From Calothrix membranacea FACHB-236 (GTDB taxonomy: Bacteria; Cyanobacteriota; Cyanobacteriia; Cyanobacteriales; Nostocaceae): DNA of 59,063 nt. Of this stretch, positions 1 to 8,947 are shown piece by piece (the stretch's first letter is position 1; every line of letters starts with the position of its first letter). A program made the position numbers and the translations under genes. The notes under the pieces were generated by a model, which made no database searches, had not been told where the DNA came from, and saw nothing but the letters and a program-made list of their open reading frames with translations. The stretch is from NCBI RefSeq assembly GCF_014696315.1, contig NZ_JACJPX010000052.1:1-59063 (forward strand), read 5' to 3'.

Positions 1-15
1 TTTGTTGGTAACTAA
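1..15 (+). CDS. 3' end of an upstream leader-peptide paralogue (partial)
   Basis: The first five codons of the window read F-V-G-N-stop. This matches the end of the complete gene at 134-394 (F-V-G-N-A-stop) and is followed by the same spacer pattern and stem-loop that follow the other members of the array. It is therefore probably the last codons of a fourth tandem double-glycine precursor cut by the window edge. Only 15 bases are visible, so this rests on similarity of the end and its spacer. Confidence 0.5.
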   Translation, partial: FVGN

Positions 16-29
16 TTCCTAGAATTAAC

Positions 30-72
30 AACCTGGTTTGCTGACAATTTAACACTTCATCAACACCAGGTT
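30..72 (+). repeat. Intergenic stem-loop H0 of the peptide array
   Basis: AACCTGGT at 30-37 pairs with ACCAGGTT at 65-72. The same arms recur after the next two genes. It lies between the partial gene at 1-15 and the gene at 134, and no T-tract follows, so it looks like a processing, attenuation or duplication-born element more than a full terminator. Confidence 0.6.
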
Positions 73-133
73 ATCTCTTCCTTTTCACATTCGTAAACAC
101 AGATTAACTCATTAAATTGCAAGGAATAAAGTC

Positions 134-394
134 ATGTCTAACGAAATCAAAAATATCGCTGCTGTTGAACTTTCTGAAGATGAATTAGATAACGTTGCTG
201 GTGGTTTTGGTGGAATTGTTATTGGTGGTGGTCAAACTCTCTCATTAGGTACTGACAGCACTTTCCAACAAAAAAATCTAGCAGTTGGTCAACAAACATT
301 TGCAGGCCCTGGTGGTGCGGGTACAACCACACTGGTTAACGCTCAAGAAATCTTCAGCAACGCTGGTCAAGGGCTGTTTGTTGGTAACGCTTAA
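134..394 (+). CDS. Double-glycine leader peptide precursor 1 (CTB/bacteriocin-like)
   Basis: An 86-residue precursor with a 24-residue leader ending in ELSEDELDNVAGG, the double-glycine cleavage signature used by C39-peptidase ABC exporters. The core (residues 25-86) is rich in Gly, Thr and Gln and has no Cys, so a lanthionine-type product is unlikely. AAGGA lies 8-9 nt before the ATG. The leader is nearly shared with the two following genes while the core is unrelated, the pattern of a tandem RiPP or bacteriocin precursor family; NCBI names similar cyanobacterial peptides CTB family bacteriocin (from memory). No exporter or modifying enzyme lies in this window; they may be upstream. Bacteriocin function is inference. 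Confidence 0.75.
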   Translation: MSNEIKNIAAVELSEDELDNVAGGFGGIVIGGGQTLSLGTDSTFQQKNLAVGQQTFAGPGGAGTTTLVNAQEIFSNAGQGLFVGNA

Positions 395-401
395 AATTCA
401 C

Positions 402-448
402 AACCTGGTGTAATCGCACTTCAATATTTCATCAACACCAGGTTTTTT
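402..448 (+). terminator. Stem-loop H1 with T-tract after precursor 1
   Basis: AACCTGGTG (402-410) pairs with CACCAGGTT (436-444) and runs into a six-T tract, so it can act as an intrinsic terminator or attenuator between precursor genes 1 and 2. Its arms are the same as those of H0 and H2. Confidence 0.6.
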
Positions 449-505
449 CTGCCACATAACATTTCAATTCATACACAGAATCATTACATCATCAGGAGCG
501 CAATT

Positions 506-745
506 ATGTCACCAGAAATCGAAAACATCTCTGCTATTGAACTTTCTGAAGCTGAATTAGATAACTTTGCTGGTGGAGTAAAAACAATTAATGAGCCGGA
601 ACCAACTTACCATATTCAGCCTTATCCTTATTTTGGTTCACATCTAACAATTCCTCAACAAATCTTCCCTTGTTTTGGTAGTAATCATAGTATTAGTCGT
701 GGTTACGATGATCTTCCCACGCAGAACCTATTAATTGATGGCTAA
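506..745 (+). CDS. Double-glycine leader peptide precursor 2 (CTB/bacteriocin-like)
   Basis: A 79-residue precursor. The leader (residues 1-24) ends ELSEAELDNFAGG, with Phe for the Val seen in its neighbours. The core is rich in Pro, Tyr and Gln, with one Cys in FPCFG, and does not resemble the cores of genes 1 and 3. AGGAG sits 8 nt before the ATG within a stretch (CATTA..AT.ATCAGGAGC) that is nearly repeated before gene 3. It was made by duplication of the leader cassette with divergence or replacement of the core. Activity is unknown. Confidence 0.72.
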   Translation: MSPEIENISAIELSEAELDNFAGGVKTINEPEPTYHIQPYPYFGSHLTIPQQIFPCFGSNHSISRGYDDLPTQNLLIDG

Positions 746-761
746 TTCTGAGAATTAACAC

Positions 762-799
762 CCTGGTTTGTCACGAGCAGATATCTCATCAACACCAGG
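762..799 (+). repeat. Intergenic stem-loop H2 of the peptide array
   Basis: CCTGGT (762-767) pairs with ACCAGG (794-799). The spacer also repeats the TAATTC..AGAATTAACA block found at the left window edge, showing that gene plus spacer was duplicated as a unit. No T-tract. Confidence 0.55.
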
Positions 800-862
800 T
801 TATGGCTTCTACTTTATATTTGAAATCACACCTTAACTCATTAAATTATCAGGAGCAAAATT

Positions 863-1117
863 ATGTCTGAACTAATCAAAAATATTGTTACTATTGAACT
901 TTCCGAAACTGAATTAGATAACGTTGCTGGCGGAATAGCAAAAGTTAGTACTCAAGAAGAAATTTACGATAGCAATCCCGATTCTGGCTTGGTAGCGCAT
1001 CCAACAAATCCTCAACCAACATTTCCTAGTTTACCTAGCTTACCTAGCTTACCTAGTTTTCCCTCAATTACTCTAGAGATACCATCAATATCTTTCCCGG
1101 GAAATGTTAATCATTGA
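863..1117 (+). CDS. Double-glycine leader peptide precursor 3 with Pro/Ser repeat core
   Basis: An 84-residue precursor with leader ending ELSETELDNVAGG (residues 12-24). The core contains SLPSLPSLPSFPS, encoded by four 9-bp units (CCTAGCTTA-like, 1025-1060), a slippage-prone tract that could change core length between strains. AGGAG is 8 nt upstream of the ATG. It is the last gene of the array and is followed by a different, stronger terminator at 1241-1281 instead of the shared stem-loop. Confidence 0.72.
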   Translation: MSELIKNIVTIELSETELDNVAGGIAKVSTQEEIYDSNPDSGLVAHPTNPQPTFPSLPSLPSLPSFPSITLEIPSISFPGNVNH

Positions 1118-1240
1118 TGCTACCAATACATATCAACTTCCATGTAAAAGAAGTTCATCTTAAATCAGGTTAAATGCTGAAAATAGGTAACTCAATTACT
1201 CTCTAATCACTTATTGATTCTGTATCCTCTCCACACAATC

Positions 1241-1281
1241 CTACCTCTTGTTGTCATTAACTAAACAGAGGTAGTTTTTTT
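1241..1281 (+). terminator. Intrinsic terminator closing the peptide array
   Basis: CTACCTCT (1241-1248) pairs with AGAGGTAG (1267-1274) and is followed by seven T. It is the first classic terminator after precursor 3. The remainder of 1118-1534 shows no credible gene; it holds a short repeat near 1297-1335 related to one near 53027-53065 (shared GTCGT.GACATCGC.CTTG core). Confidence 0.8.
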
Positions 1282-1534
1282 ATGTGATAAAACTAATGCG
1301 TAGGCGTAGCCCGTCGTAGACATCGCACTTGTCGGTCTTGCGTTCATATATACTCGGCAGGCGATCGCATTTATTTATTGAATTCTCGTTACAATTCCGG
1401 AAAAAAGGCTAAATATTTAGTAAATGCACCCTTGACACTCCTTTGCACTGGTTAAATCTACCTTGACTTTTGTCAACAAATAGTATTCAGACATACAATT
1501 TGGTCGAAAAAGTCAAGTTTTTTCTTTTACAACA

Positions 1535-2575
1535 TCAAAATGCTACAAGTTGCGATTCGATCTCCGCAGCTTGCAAATTACGACCGATAAAAACTAAGCG
1601 GGTTTGCTTAGCCTCTTCTGGTAGCCAAGGGCGATCGTAAAATTTATCAAATCGGTTCCCTACGCCTTGCATGACTAAGCGCATGGGTTTGTTCGGCACA
1701 ACCACAAAACCTTTAATCCGGTAAATTTCTTGTTGATTTGTTAGTTTTTCTAGCTGTTTTTGGAGTTTTTCGGGGTCAAAGGCCTGGTCTAAAATCACGT
1801 GAGTTGAGGTAATATCATCATCGTGATTGTGGTCTTCTTCGGTGTCGTGATGGCTGGGACGGCTATCGAGATTATCTTCAACTGCGGCTTGGTATCCCAG
1901 TAAAATAGATGGGTCGAGTTGAGAGCGATCGCTTTCCACAATCTTCACTACTCTGGGTAACTCTTGTTTGACTAACTCCTCAACCTTAGCTTTGGTCTCA
2001 GCATCCACTAAGTCAGTTTTCGTCAAAACTACCAAGTCTGCACAAGCTAGTTGGTCTTCAAACAGTTCCTGCAACGGAGTCTCATGTTCAAGGCTATCAT
2101 CTGCCTGGCGTTGGGCTGCGATCGCCTCCGGATCGCTGGCAAATGTTCCCGCTGCTACCGCCGCGCAATCGACGACGGTAATCACTGCATCCACCGTTGC
2201 ACCAGTGCGAATTTCCTGCCAGCGGAAAGCCTTAATTAGCGGTTTTGGTAAAGCTAAACCAGAAGTTTCGATGACGATACAATCGATGCTATCCCGACGC
2301 TTTAATAACTCCTGCATCGTGGGATAAAACTCTTCTTGCACGGTGCAGCATAAGCAACCGTTCGTCAATTCAAAGATATTACTCCCGCCATCTTCATCTT
2401 CGGGACAAACTTGACAAGATTTCAATAATTCACCATCAATACCCAGTTCGCCAAATTCGTTGACTAACACCGCAATTCTGCGTCCTTGGTTGTTTTGTAG
2501 CAGGTGGCGAATCAAGCTAGTTTTGCCACTACCTAAGAAGCCTGTGATTACTGTGACAGGAATTTTTGTAGCCAT
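1535..2575 (-). CDS. CobW/COG0523 family GTP-binding protein
   Basis: A 346-residue GTPase of the CobW/COG0523 (G3E) group, which hands metal ions (often zinc or cobalt) to target proteins. The Walker A motif GFLGSGKT is at residues 12-19, the metal-binding CLCC motif has Cys at 74, 76 and 77, and a His/Asp-rich stretch (HHDTEEDHNHDDD) near residue 242 precedes the CobW C-terminal domain. It stands alone: no cobalamin genes are nearby, so a metallochaperone role is as likely as cobalamin synthesis. No Zur-type box was recognised upstream, and the upstream 315 bp is mostly short tandem repeats. Confidence 0.9.
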   Translation of the reverse strand: MATKIPVTVITGFLGSGKTSLIRHLLQNNQGRRIAVLVNEFGELGIDGELLKSCQVCPEDEDGGSNIFELTNGCLCCTVQEEFYPTMQELLKRRDSIDCIVIETSGLALPKPLIKAFRWQEIRTGATVDAVITVVDCAAVAAGTFASDPEAIAAQRQADDSLEHETPLQELFEDQLACADLVVLTKTDLVDAETKAKVEELVKQELPRVVKIVESDRSQLDPSILLGYQAAVEDNLDSRPSHHDTEEDHNHDDDITSTHVILDQAFDPEKLQKQLEKLTNQQEIYRIKGFVVVPNKPMRLVMQGVGNRFDKFYDRPWLPEEAKQTRLVFIGRNLQAAEIESQLVAF

Positions 2576-2636
2576 TGTTTAATTAGAATGTTGCCCATTT
2601 GCATTTTCCCCGATTGCGGGGGATTGGGGACAAATC

Positions 2637-2677
2637 AATTCAAAATTCAAAATTCAAAATTCAAAATTCAAAATTAA
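2637..2677 (+). repeat. Short tandem repeat (AATTCAAA type)
   Basis: About five head-to-tail copies of an AATTCAAA unit upstream of the CobW gene. The same unit recurs at 11529-11561 and inside the 3' end of the gene at 25716, as is usual in Nostoc genomes. Confidence 0.85.
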
Positions 2678-2713
2678 AGAACTCCTGGGGATTGGGGATG
2701 AGGGAGATGTTTC

Positions 2714-2799
2714 CATTACCAATTACCCAATGACAAATGACCAATGACAAATGACCAATGACAAATGACCAATGACAAATGACTAATGACTAATGACAA
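2714..2799 (+). repeat. Short tandem repeat (AATGACAAATGACC type)
   Basis: A run of alternating AATGACA and AATGACC heptamers, decaying to AATGACT at its right end. It lies between the CobW gene and heme oxygenase. Confidence 0.85.
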
Positions 2800-2890
2800 G
2801 AGGGGTAACTTCTCTGCGATCGCCTAATTGTAGTCAGGTGAACCCAGGGAAATTGCCCCTAAAGGTTATGAAAATTTAATTGTTAATCAT

Positions 2891-3607
2891 TTACTCGGCG
2901 GTAGCAAGTTCGGTGCTGCCACGTGCGCGCTTGCGGGTGAGGGTGTTGTACAACATGATGCCGATAGCTTTGATTAAATTACCTTCTAGTTCATTGAACA
3001 TTTTCATGTTCATGCCAAAGGCAGCGTTAGCTTCATCCACAATGCGATCGGCTGTAGCTTCATCAATAGGCATCTCATCCAATGCTTGACGATATTTAGC
3101 TTTGAATCCCTTTTCATCGGTAATATCTGCAAATTCGTAGAAGGCAGTACCTTGACCATCATTCAGGTTCATGGCTGTTTGGGCAATACCTTTGAGAATT
3201 TGACCGCCAGATAAGTCGCCCAAGTAACGGGTGTAAGAATGGGCAATTAACAACTCTGGTGCGGTTGCAGATACTTCGCGGATGCGCTGTACGTAAGCTT
3301 CTCCTGCTGAAGATAGTTGTACTTGCTCGCGCCAATTACTACCGTAGTAAAAACTTAAGTCTTGTTCTAAGGTATGCTTGCGGTTGAGTTCGGTAAAATA
3401 AATTTTGCTAACAATCGGGTGGTCGCGATGTTTTTCCATCTCTTCTTCCATCGCTGAGTAGACGAAGTAGAAATTACCAACTAGCTTGCGATACGAGCTT
3501 TTTTCTACCACCCCTTTTAAAAAGCACTTGACAAAACCTACGTTTTCTGCCATCGTATGGGCTTTTTTAGTGCCTACACGCAATTTGCTTGCTAAATTGC
3601 TACTCAT
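2891..3607 (-). CDS. ho1: Heme oxygenase (biliverdin-producing)
   Basis: A 238-residue soluble heme oxygenase that opens heme to biliverdin IX-alpha, iron and CO using reduced ferredoxin; biliverdin feeds phycocyanobilin and other bilins of the phycobilisome. The proximal heme ligand is His17 in KKAHTMAENVGF, and the distal helix carries the LGDLSGGQ motif. Length is normal for the cyanobacterial constitutive enzyme. It stands alone on the minus strand with a 685-bp upstream gap. Confidence 0.95.
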   Translation of the reverse strand: MSSNLASKLRVGTKKAHTMAENVGFVKCFLKGVVEKSSYRKLVGNFYFVYSAMEEEMEKHRDHPIVSKIYFTELNRKHTLEQDLSFYYGSNWREQVQLSSAGEAYVQRIREVSATAPELLIAHSYTRYLGDLSGGQILKGIAQTAMNLNDGQGTAFYEFADITDEKGFKAKYRQALDEMPIDEATADRIVDEANAAFGMNMKMFNELEGNLIKAIGIMLYNTLTRKRARGSTELATAE

Positions 3608-4292
3608 GCTAAATTTCTCTACTTTAAAAGGTCAACTATCGGAGTGTCGATTTATGACTGGCTAAAAAAGGCCATTAAAACGTTACATTAGAACCATTTG
3701 ATGAGAATTTATATTAAAAATTCTTAAGCAAACAGAAGTTTTACTTTTTGCCTAGTTAACAGACTCAGCCTTAGTAAACGTTTGTTCCCACTTTTTACTG
3801 AAGAGTTTGCATTGTCTAATTTAGGCTTTAATCGGCTTTTTTAAGCAAAAATAGTCTTATCGCCGGATGAGTACTAACTAATAGCATTCTTTACCATATC
3901 TTTACACTATACATTGGTTTAACGTGTTAATACTTAGCGATAATAATTAAGTTGATAGTCAAACTAATTATCAACACTAGTAATGCTTGCAGACAGTAAT
4001 TATCAATTTCAAGCAATGAATCGCTTAGGAAATCTTTATAATTAGCTATGAATATTCATAAGTATTTTTACTGAATAACAGTCTGTTTAAAATCAAGTGT
4101 CTCTCAAAGAAAGAAGTATATAGTGGGGGCTGGAGACTGGGGATGAGGGAGATGAGGAAGATAAGGGGGACAAAGGGACAATAGCAATTACCAATTACCC
4201 ATTACCCAATGCCCAATGCCCCATTCCCCAAAATTGTTTAACAAAGTGTAAAGTGTTATTCTCCTGTGTGAGTGTGTGGAGTTTTAAAAATT
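3608..4292. other. Long intergenic region, no gene seen
   Basis: This 685-bp stretch separates the divergent ho1 and glmM and presumably holds both promoters. It is A/T-rich with no open frame that looks coding. Its right part (about 4125-4235) is short-repeat DNA (GGGGATGAGGGAGATGAGG-like and ATTACCCAATGCCC-like runs). Confidence 0.7.
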
Positions 4293-5750
4293 ATGGTTTC
4301 ATCTATAACTCGTTCTCAAAGCGGCATTCAAAAAGGTTTGACTGCGACAGATAATATTGAAAGCAATTCAGAGCGGAATTTAATAGTACTACCCAAAAAT
4401 CCTTTATTTGGTACGGATGGGATTCGTGGTAAAGTCGGAGACTTACTGAATGCGCCTTTAGCATTGCAGGTAGGTTTTTGGGCGGGGATGGTGTTGCGTA
4501 GCCATGCTGCTAACCCAGGGCCAGTTATTCTGGGACAGGATTCTAGAAACTCCAGCGATATGTTGGCAATGGCTTTGAGTGCGGGGTTAACCGCAGCGGG
4601 TGTAGAAGTTTGGCATTTGGGATTATGCCCTACTCCCTGCGTTGCTTATCTTACAAGTGTGAGTGATGCCATTGGTGGTGTAATGATTTCTGCTAGCCAT
4701 AATCCCCCAGAGGATAATGGGATTAAAGTTTTTGGTGGGAATGGTGCAAAGTTACCCCTAGCATTGCAAGCAGAAATTGAGGCGGGACTGCGCGGTAATA
4801 TGTCAGCCGTTGCAAATGTGAGTCATTGCGGACGGCATTATTCACGCCAAGAGTTAATTGGGGATTATAGCGAGGCTTTAAAACAACCCTTACAGAGTGA
4901 AGTTAATCTGCAAGGGATGAAGATTGTTTTAGATTTAGCATGGGGGGCAGCAGTTGGATTAGCCCCGGTGGTATTTACAGAAATGGGGGCAGAGGTAATT
5001 TGCTTGCATAACCAAGCAGATGGCGATCGCATTAATGTTAATTGTGGTTCTACTCACCTAGAATTTTTGCAAGCCGCCGTCAAAGAACACAATGCTGATG
5101 TGGGCTTTGCTTTCGATGGTGATGCCGATCGCGTTTTAGCTGTAGATAGTAAAGGTAGACAAGTAAATGGCGATTATATTCTTTACCTTTGGGGTCGCCA
5201 TCTACAGCAAAAGCAGCAACTCCCAGAGAATTTGATTGTTTCTACTGTCATGGCCAATTTAGGCTTTGAGAAGGCTTGGCAACAAATTGGTGGTAAGTTA
5301 ATTCGCACCGCCGTAGGCGATCAGTATGTACAAGCAGAAATGCTGCGTCATGGAGGAATGCTAGGCGGCGAACAATCTGGTCATATTTTGTGCCGTCATT
5401 ATGGCATTACTGGTGATGGCTTATTAACAGCCTTACATATAGCAGCCTTAATTAAAGAAGCTGGTATTTCTCTGCATGACATGGTAGACCAAAGCTTCCA
5501 AACCTACCCCCAACTATTGCGGAATGTGCGAGTTCTAGACCGCGATCGCCGTTTAGCATGGAAAGATTGCGAACCCTTACAAAAAGCGATCGCCCAAGCA
5601 GAAGCAGCAATGGGTGATGCTGGCAGAATTTTAGTCCGTGTTTCTGGCACAGAACCAGTTATCAGGGTTATGGTGGAAGCGGCCAATGCGGAACTGACTA
5701 ACCATTGGACAAATGAATTGGTATCACAAGTCCAGCAACATCTAGGATAA
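4293..5750 (+). CDS. glmM: Phosphoglucosamine mutase GlmM
   Basis: A 485-residue enzyme interconverting glucosamine-6-phosphate and glucosamine-1-phosphate on the path to UDP-GlcNAc for peptidoglycan and envelope polysaccharides. The phosphoserine loop [12 protein letters not shown] has the catalytic Ser at residue 135, the metal loop is DGDADR, and the phosphate-binding loop [14 protein letters not shown] is near the end. I start at the ATG at 4293 because GGAG lies 11 nt before it; an in-frame GTG at 4272 would add seven residues. The N-terminal 35 residues before [11 protein letters not shown] exceed the common bacterial length, as in other Nostocales. It precedes the polysaccharide locus but is separated from it by a hairpin. 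Confidence 0.95.
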   Translation: MVSSITRSQSGIQKGLTATDNIESNSERNLIVLPKNPLFGTDGIRGKVGDLLNAPLALQVGFWAGMVLRSHAANPGPVILGQDSRNSSDMLAMALSAGLTAAGVEVWHLGLCPTPCVAYLTSVSDAIGGVMISASHNPPEDNGIKVFGGNGAKLPLALQAEIEAGLRGNMSAVANVSHCGRHYSRQELIGDYSEALKQPLQSEVNLQGMKIVLDLAWGAAVGLAPVVFTEMGAEVICLHNQADGDRINVNCGSTHLEFLQAAVKEHNADVGFAFDGDADRVLAVDSKGRQVNGDYILYLWGRHLQQKQQLPENLIVSTVMANLGFEKAWQQIGGKLIRTAVGDQYVQAEMLRHGGMLGGEQSGHILCRHYGITGDGLLTALHIAALIKEAGISLHDMVDQSFQTYPQLLRNVRVLDRDRRLAWKDCEPLQKAIAQAEAAMGDAGRILVRVSGTEPVIRVMVEAANAELTNHWTNELVSQVQQHLG

Positions 5751-5760
5751 ACAGTGCTGA

Positions 5761-5794
5761 AGTGCTGAGTTACATAGACTCACAACTCAGCACT
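5761..5794 (+). repeat. Inverted repeat between glmM and hpsL-like gene
   Basis: AGTGCTGAGTT (5761-5771) pairs perfectly with AACTCAGCACT (5784-5794), starting 11 bp after the glmM stop. It is part of a Nostoc-type repeat. It could end glmM transcripts but lacks a T-tract. Confidence 0.6.
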
Positions 5795-5808
5795 CAGAAC
5801 TGAAACTC

Positions 5809-7446
5809 ATGGCGAAACCCAAGAAAAAATCCTCTAAATCAAAAAAGCGGTCACAATCAGAAAAACCTCAGCTGAGTCTCAAAGAACAGTTAGCCCAAAA
5901 GCGGCAAGCTAACATAGCAAAAAAAGAATTCACGAGTTTACTAACCGCCGCCTCCTTTGGCGGTGTCTTCTTTGGCATACTGCTATTTTTTGTTGGTGGA
6001 ATTAAGGTAGCAGTTCCTGGTGTTTTAGCAATTATTATTCTGGCTTTATCTTTTAAATATCCTCGACAAGCCCTGCTTGCCTTTATGATTTACGTCCCCT
6101 TTGGGGGTACTATCACTTACTACCTGGGCAACAGTCCTGTACTGCAATTGGCTAAAGACGCTTTCTATATTCCAGCTTTAATTGGACTTTGGCAAAGTTG
6201 TCGTAAGCAACGTTTACCCTTCATTATTCCCCAAGCAATTAAAACGCCCTTGTTGATTTTATTGGGCTGTTGTTTATTAACTTTGGTTTTTGTGAATGGT
6301 GGGCAACAGTTCAACCCACCTGCTGTAGGGCCGCTGCAAAAAGCACCAGAAGAATTTCCTATAGGGCTAGGAATTTTAGGATTAAAAGTATTTTTAGGTT
6401 ATTTACCTCTAATTGCTTGTGCTTACTATTTAATTCGTAATAAAAAAGATTTCCTATTATTATCACGGTTACAAGTTGTCCTCACACTTATTTGTTGTGT
6501 ATTGGGAGTTCTTCAATATTTATTATTACTAACTGGTGTATGTCAAGGTACTAGAGGTTTTGAAGGTGATTCCTTATTTAGAGCCACATTAGAGGCTCGA
6601 TGTTATTTTGGTGGCTCATTATTATATAGTCCAGAAGAAGGAGTTATTCGTTTGCCTGGAACCTTTGTTGCTCCTTGGCAATGGGCATGGTTTTTAATTT
6701 CTAGTACCTTTTTTACCTTTGCTACTGGCTTCACAGATCCTTCTATCTTTTGGCGATTAATTGGGTTAGGTTCCTTAGCATCAGTCTTTATTAATGCGGT
6801 GATTTCTGGGCAGAGAATTGCCTTAGCTTTAGTACCAACTTGTTTTGTGGCTTTGCTATTTTTAACTGGTCAAATTGCCAACCTCAAACGTTTTATTCCC
6901 ATTGGTATAGGACTGGCTATAATTTTGGGGATTGCAATGGTGACTAACCCTACTGTAGTTCAAGAAAGAACCGAGAGTTTTACCAGTCGTTGGGAAGCTT
7001 CACCACCCCAAGATTTTATTATTCAGCAATTTGAAGACAACTTGAAAAATGTTGGGCCTTTAGGAAATGGCTTAGGAAGGGCTACTAATTCTGCTCGTTC
7101 TATGGGTTCTACCAAACTTATAGAAACTTACTACCCTAAAGTAATGTATGAAGTAGGAATTGTTGGAGTGTTGGGGTTTTTAGGTTTAGTTACCGCCCTC
7201 ACAATATCAGCATTTAAAACATACCGTTCCATAAAAAATCGGAATTTACGCAGTCATGGTGCTGCTTTGTGGGTATTTGTCTTATTTATTAGCTACAACA
7301 CTTACTATTATCCTTTAGATGTCGATCCGGTTGCTGTTTATTACTGGTTTTATGCCGGAGTTCTATTTAAATTACCACTAATAGATAAACAAGAAAAAGA
7401 AAGTAGTGAGACGCAACAGACAGTAAAGAAAAAACGTCTTTTATAA
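5809..7446 (+). CDS. hpsL: O-antigen ligase/polymerase-like membrane protein, HpsL-like
   Basis: A 545-residue polytopic membrane protein. A Lys/Ser-rich cytoplasmic start (residues 1-35) is followed by about ten hydrophobic segments, with a long loop around residues 380-445 carrying ERTESFTSRWE and GPLGNGLGRA, the layout of Wzy/WaaL O-antigen polymerase-ligases. Sequence style and position ahead of glycosyltransferase genes match the hormogonium polysaccharide protein HpsL of filamentous cyanobacteria, thought to polymerise or ligate the gliding slime. That assignment is from memory of the family; the Wzy-like topology is what the sequence shows. Confidence 0.7.
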   Translation: MAKPKKKSSKSKKRSQSEKPQLSLKEQLAQKRQANIAKKEFTSLLTAASFGGVFFGILLFFVGGIKVAVPGVLAIIILALSFKYPRQALLAFMIYVPFGGTITYYLGNSPVLQLAKDAFYIPALIGLWQSCRKQRLPFIIPQAIKTPLLILLGCCLLTLVFVNGGQQFNPPAVGPLQKAPEEFPIGLGILGLKVFLGYLPLIACAYYLIRNKKDFLLLSRLQVVLTLICCVLGVLQYLLLLTGVCQGTRGFEGDSLFRATLEARCYFGGSLLYSPEEGVIRLPGTFVAPWQWAWFLISSTFFTFATGFTDPSIFWRLIGLGSLASVFINAVISGQRIALALVPTCFVALLFLTGQIANLKRFIPIGIGLAIILGIAMVTNPTVVQERTESFTSRWEASPPQDFIIQQFEDNLKNVGPLGNGLGRATNSARSMGSTKLIETYYPKVMYEVGIVGVLGFLGLVTALTISAFKTYRSIKNRNLRSHGAALWVFVLFISYNTYYYPLDVDPVAVYYWFYAGVLFKLPLIDKQEKESSETQQTVKKKRLL

Positions 7447-7553
7447 TTACCAAATTAATGTCAAGGTAGAATTTACTGAGTGGTATATCCTATTAATTTT
7501 GTTCGGTAAGTTAACTTTCCTATTTCTCTTCTTTTCCTTCTTTGTCTACTACC

Positions 7554-7603
7554 CTTCTCCTGACGGAGACGCTACGCGAACGGTAACGGCTTCGCCGAAT
7601 GTG
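7554..7603 (+). repeat. Interspersed palindromic repeat, copy 1
   Basis: The block containing GGAGACGCTACGCGAACGG is the inverse of a block at 9957-10005 (CCGTTCGCGTAAGCGTCTCC), matching over about 30 bp. The gap 7447-7763 otherwise holds nothing gene-like; it separates the HpsL-like gene from the first glycosyltransferase. Confidence 0.7.
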
Positions 7604-7763
7604 TACTTTGCGGTTCGTTTCTAAACATCCTCAGAATCAACGCGACGAACCACTGGAATACTCCCGTAAACTCCCTGATGGCAGATACCTAGCTGTAGAC
7701 TAGGCTAGATTCAGTTTGACTAATAATTCGTAATTACTAATACGTAATTTTAATATATAAAAA

Positions 7764-8924
7764 ATGGCAAAGGTAATTATAGCGGGAGAATTACATCTTA
7801 GTACTCCTAACCTACCGCGCAAATCTCAACATATATTAATTCGCCCTAAACAATTTCCTTCAGGGAGGTATCCCTTAGAAAAAATTTGGTATCCCTTAAA
7901 TAGCTTTAGTTATTGGCAGCCTTTTTGGAAAAAGTTTCAAGTTGTTCACGCTTTTAATAGAATTGAATATACAAATAAACCTTGGTTTGTCACTTTTGAA
8001 GACCATCGATTTTTATATAGAAATCCTAAAAATAAATTAGAAGAAATAGCTTATAAAATTTTAAATACCCGTTTGGCACTGAAAAATTGTCAAAAAATTA
8101 TCGCCATATCTGATTATGCCAAAATGCGTTTTGTTAATCGCATATCAGAATGGAATATTCGCGAAGAATTAAAAAAGAAATTAACCGTTATCCATCCCAA
8201 TTTTGCAATTAAAGCTAATCAGCCTAAAACTTATAAACATGGCGAAACCATTGAACTTATATTTGTCGGTAATCATTTAGCGAGAAAAGGTGGAATTGTC
8301 GCTTTAAGATTAGCTAAAAAAGCTGAGGCTTTAGGGTTACCTATTAAAGTACATATCATTTCAAATTTAAGATGTGGTTTCGGAGTACCTACAGATTTTC
8401 CTGACCAGTCGAAATATGCAGCAGATTTAAAACTATTGGATTTGGATAATGTGGTTTTTCACAAAAGTCTTCCCAATGAAAAAGTTTTAGATTTACTAGC
8501 CCAAAGTCATTTTCAAATTTTAGCTACTCTACATGATACCTACGGCTATAGCGTCATCGAAGGATTTTCGGTTGCAACTCCGGCGATTACTACTAATATA
8601 TGTGCCCTACCAGAGTTTGTTCATGATGGGGAAAATGGCTATCACTTAAAATTACCACTTAATGAAATTCGCCATTGGAATGATTGGTTACATGGTGAAA
8701 AAACTAAGACTGATGAATATTGGGAAATTGTGAATAGCACTTATGACTATTTAGCAGAACAAGCATTGCAGAAAATCTTACAGTTTCTGGAGCGAACAGA
8801 CAAGCAAGAACATTATGAATATCTCAGTGCAGGTGCGCTTACACAAATCCAAAATAACCATAGTGCCGAAAAGCAAAATGAGTTATTTGATAGTTTGTAT
8901 GCAGCAGCCGCAGGTTTAAAGTAA
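7764..8924 (+). CDS. Glycosyltransferase, GT4-like (polysaccharide locus)
   Basis: A 386-residue glycosyltransferase with a GT-B-type C-terminal half. ELIFVGNHLARKGG (about 168-181) resembles the GT4 linker region, and IEGFSVATPAITT followed by LPEFV..GENG (about 265-295) is the nucleotide-sugar-binding EX7E-type segment. It probably transfers one sugar of the repeat unit on the cytoplasmic membrane face. The next gene begins 23 bp downstream, so the two are likely cotranscribed. Donor and acceptor cannot be read from the sequence. Base composition is A/T-richer than that of the following gene. Confidence 0.82.
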   Translation: MAKVIIAGELHLSTPNLPRKSQHILIRPKQFPSGRYPLEKIWYPLNSFSYWQPFWKKFQVVHAFNRIEYTNKPWFVTFEDHRFLYRNPKNKLEEIAYKILNTRLALKNCQKIIAISDYAKMRFVNRISEWNIREELKKKLTVIHPNFAIKANQPKTYKHGETIELIFVGNHLARKGGIVALRLAKKAEALGLPIKVHIISNLRCGFGVPTDFPDQSKYAADLKLLDLDNVVFHKSLPNEKVLDLLAQSHFQILATLHDTYGYSVIEGFSVATPAITTNICALPEFVHDGENGYHLKLPLNEIRHWNDWLHGEKTKTDEYWEIVNSTYDYLAEQALQKILQFLERTDKQEHYEYLSAGALTQIQNNHSAEKQNELFDSLYAAAAGLK

Positions 8925-8947
8925 ATGTTTATTTTATAGAAAAAGCT

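Noticed and set aside
2708-2799. Possible replication iterons
   Set aside because: The AATGACA/AATGACC heptamers are typical dispersed Nostoc short repeats; no rep gene or DnaA-box cluster is nearby.
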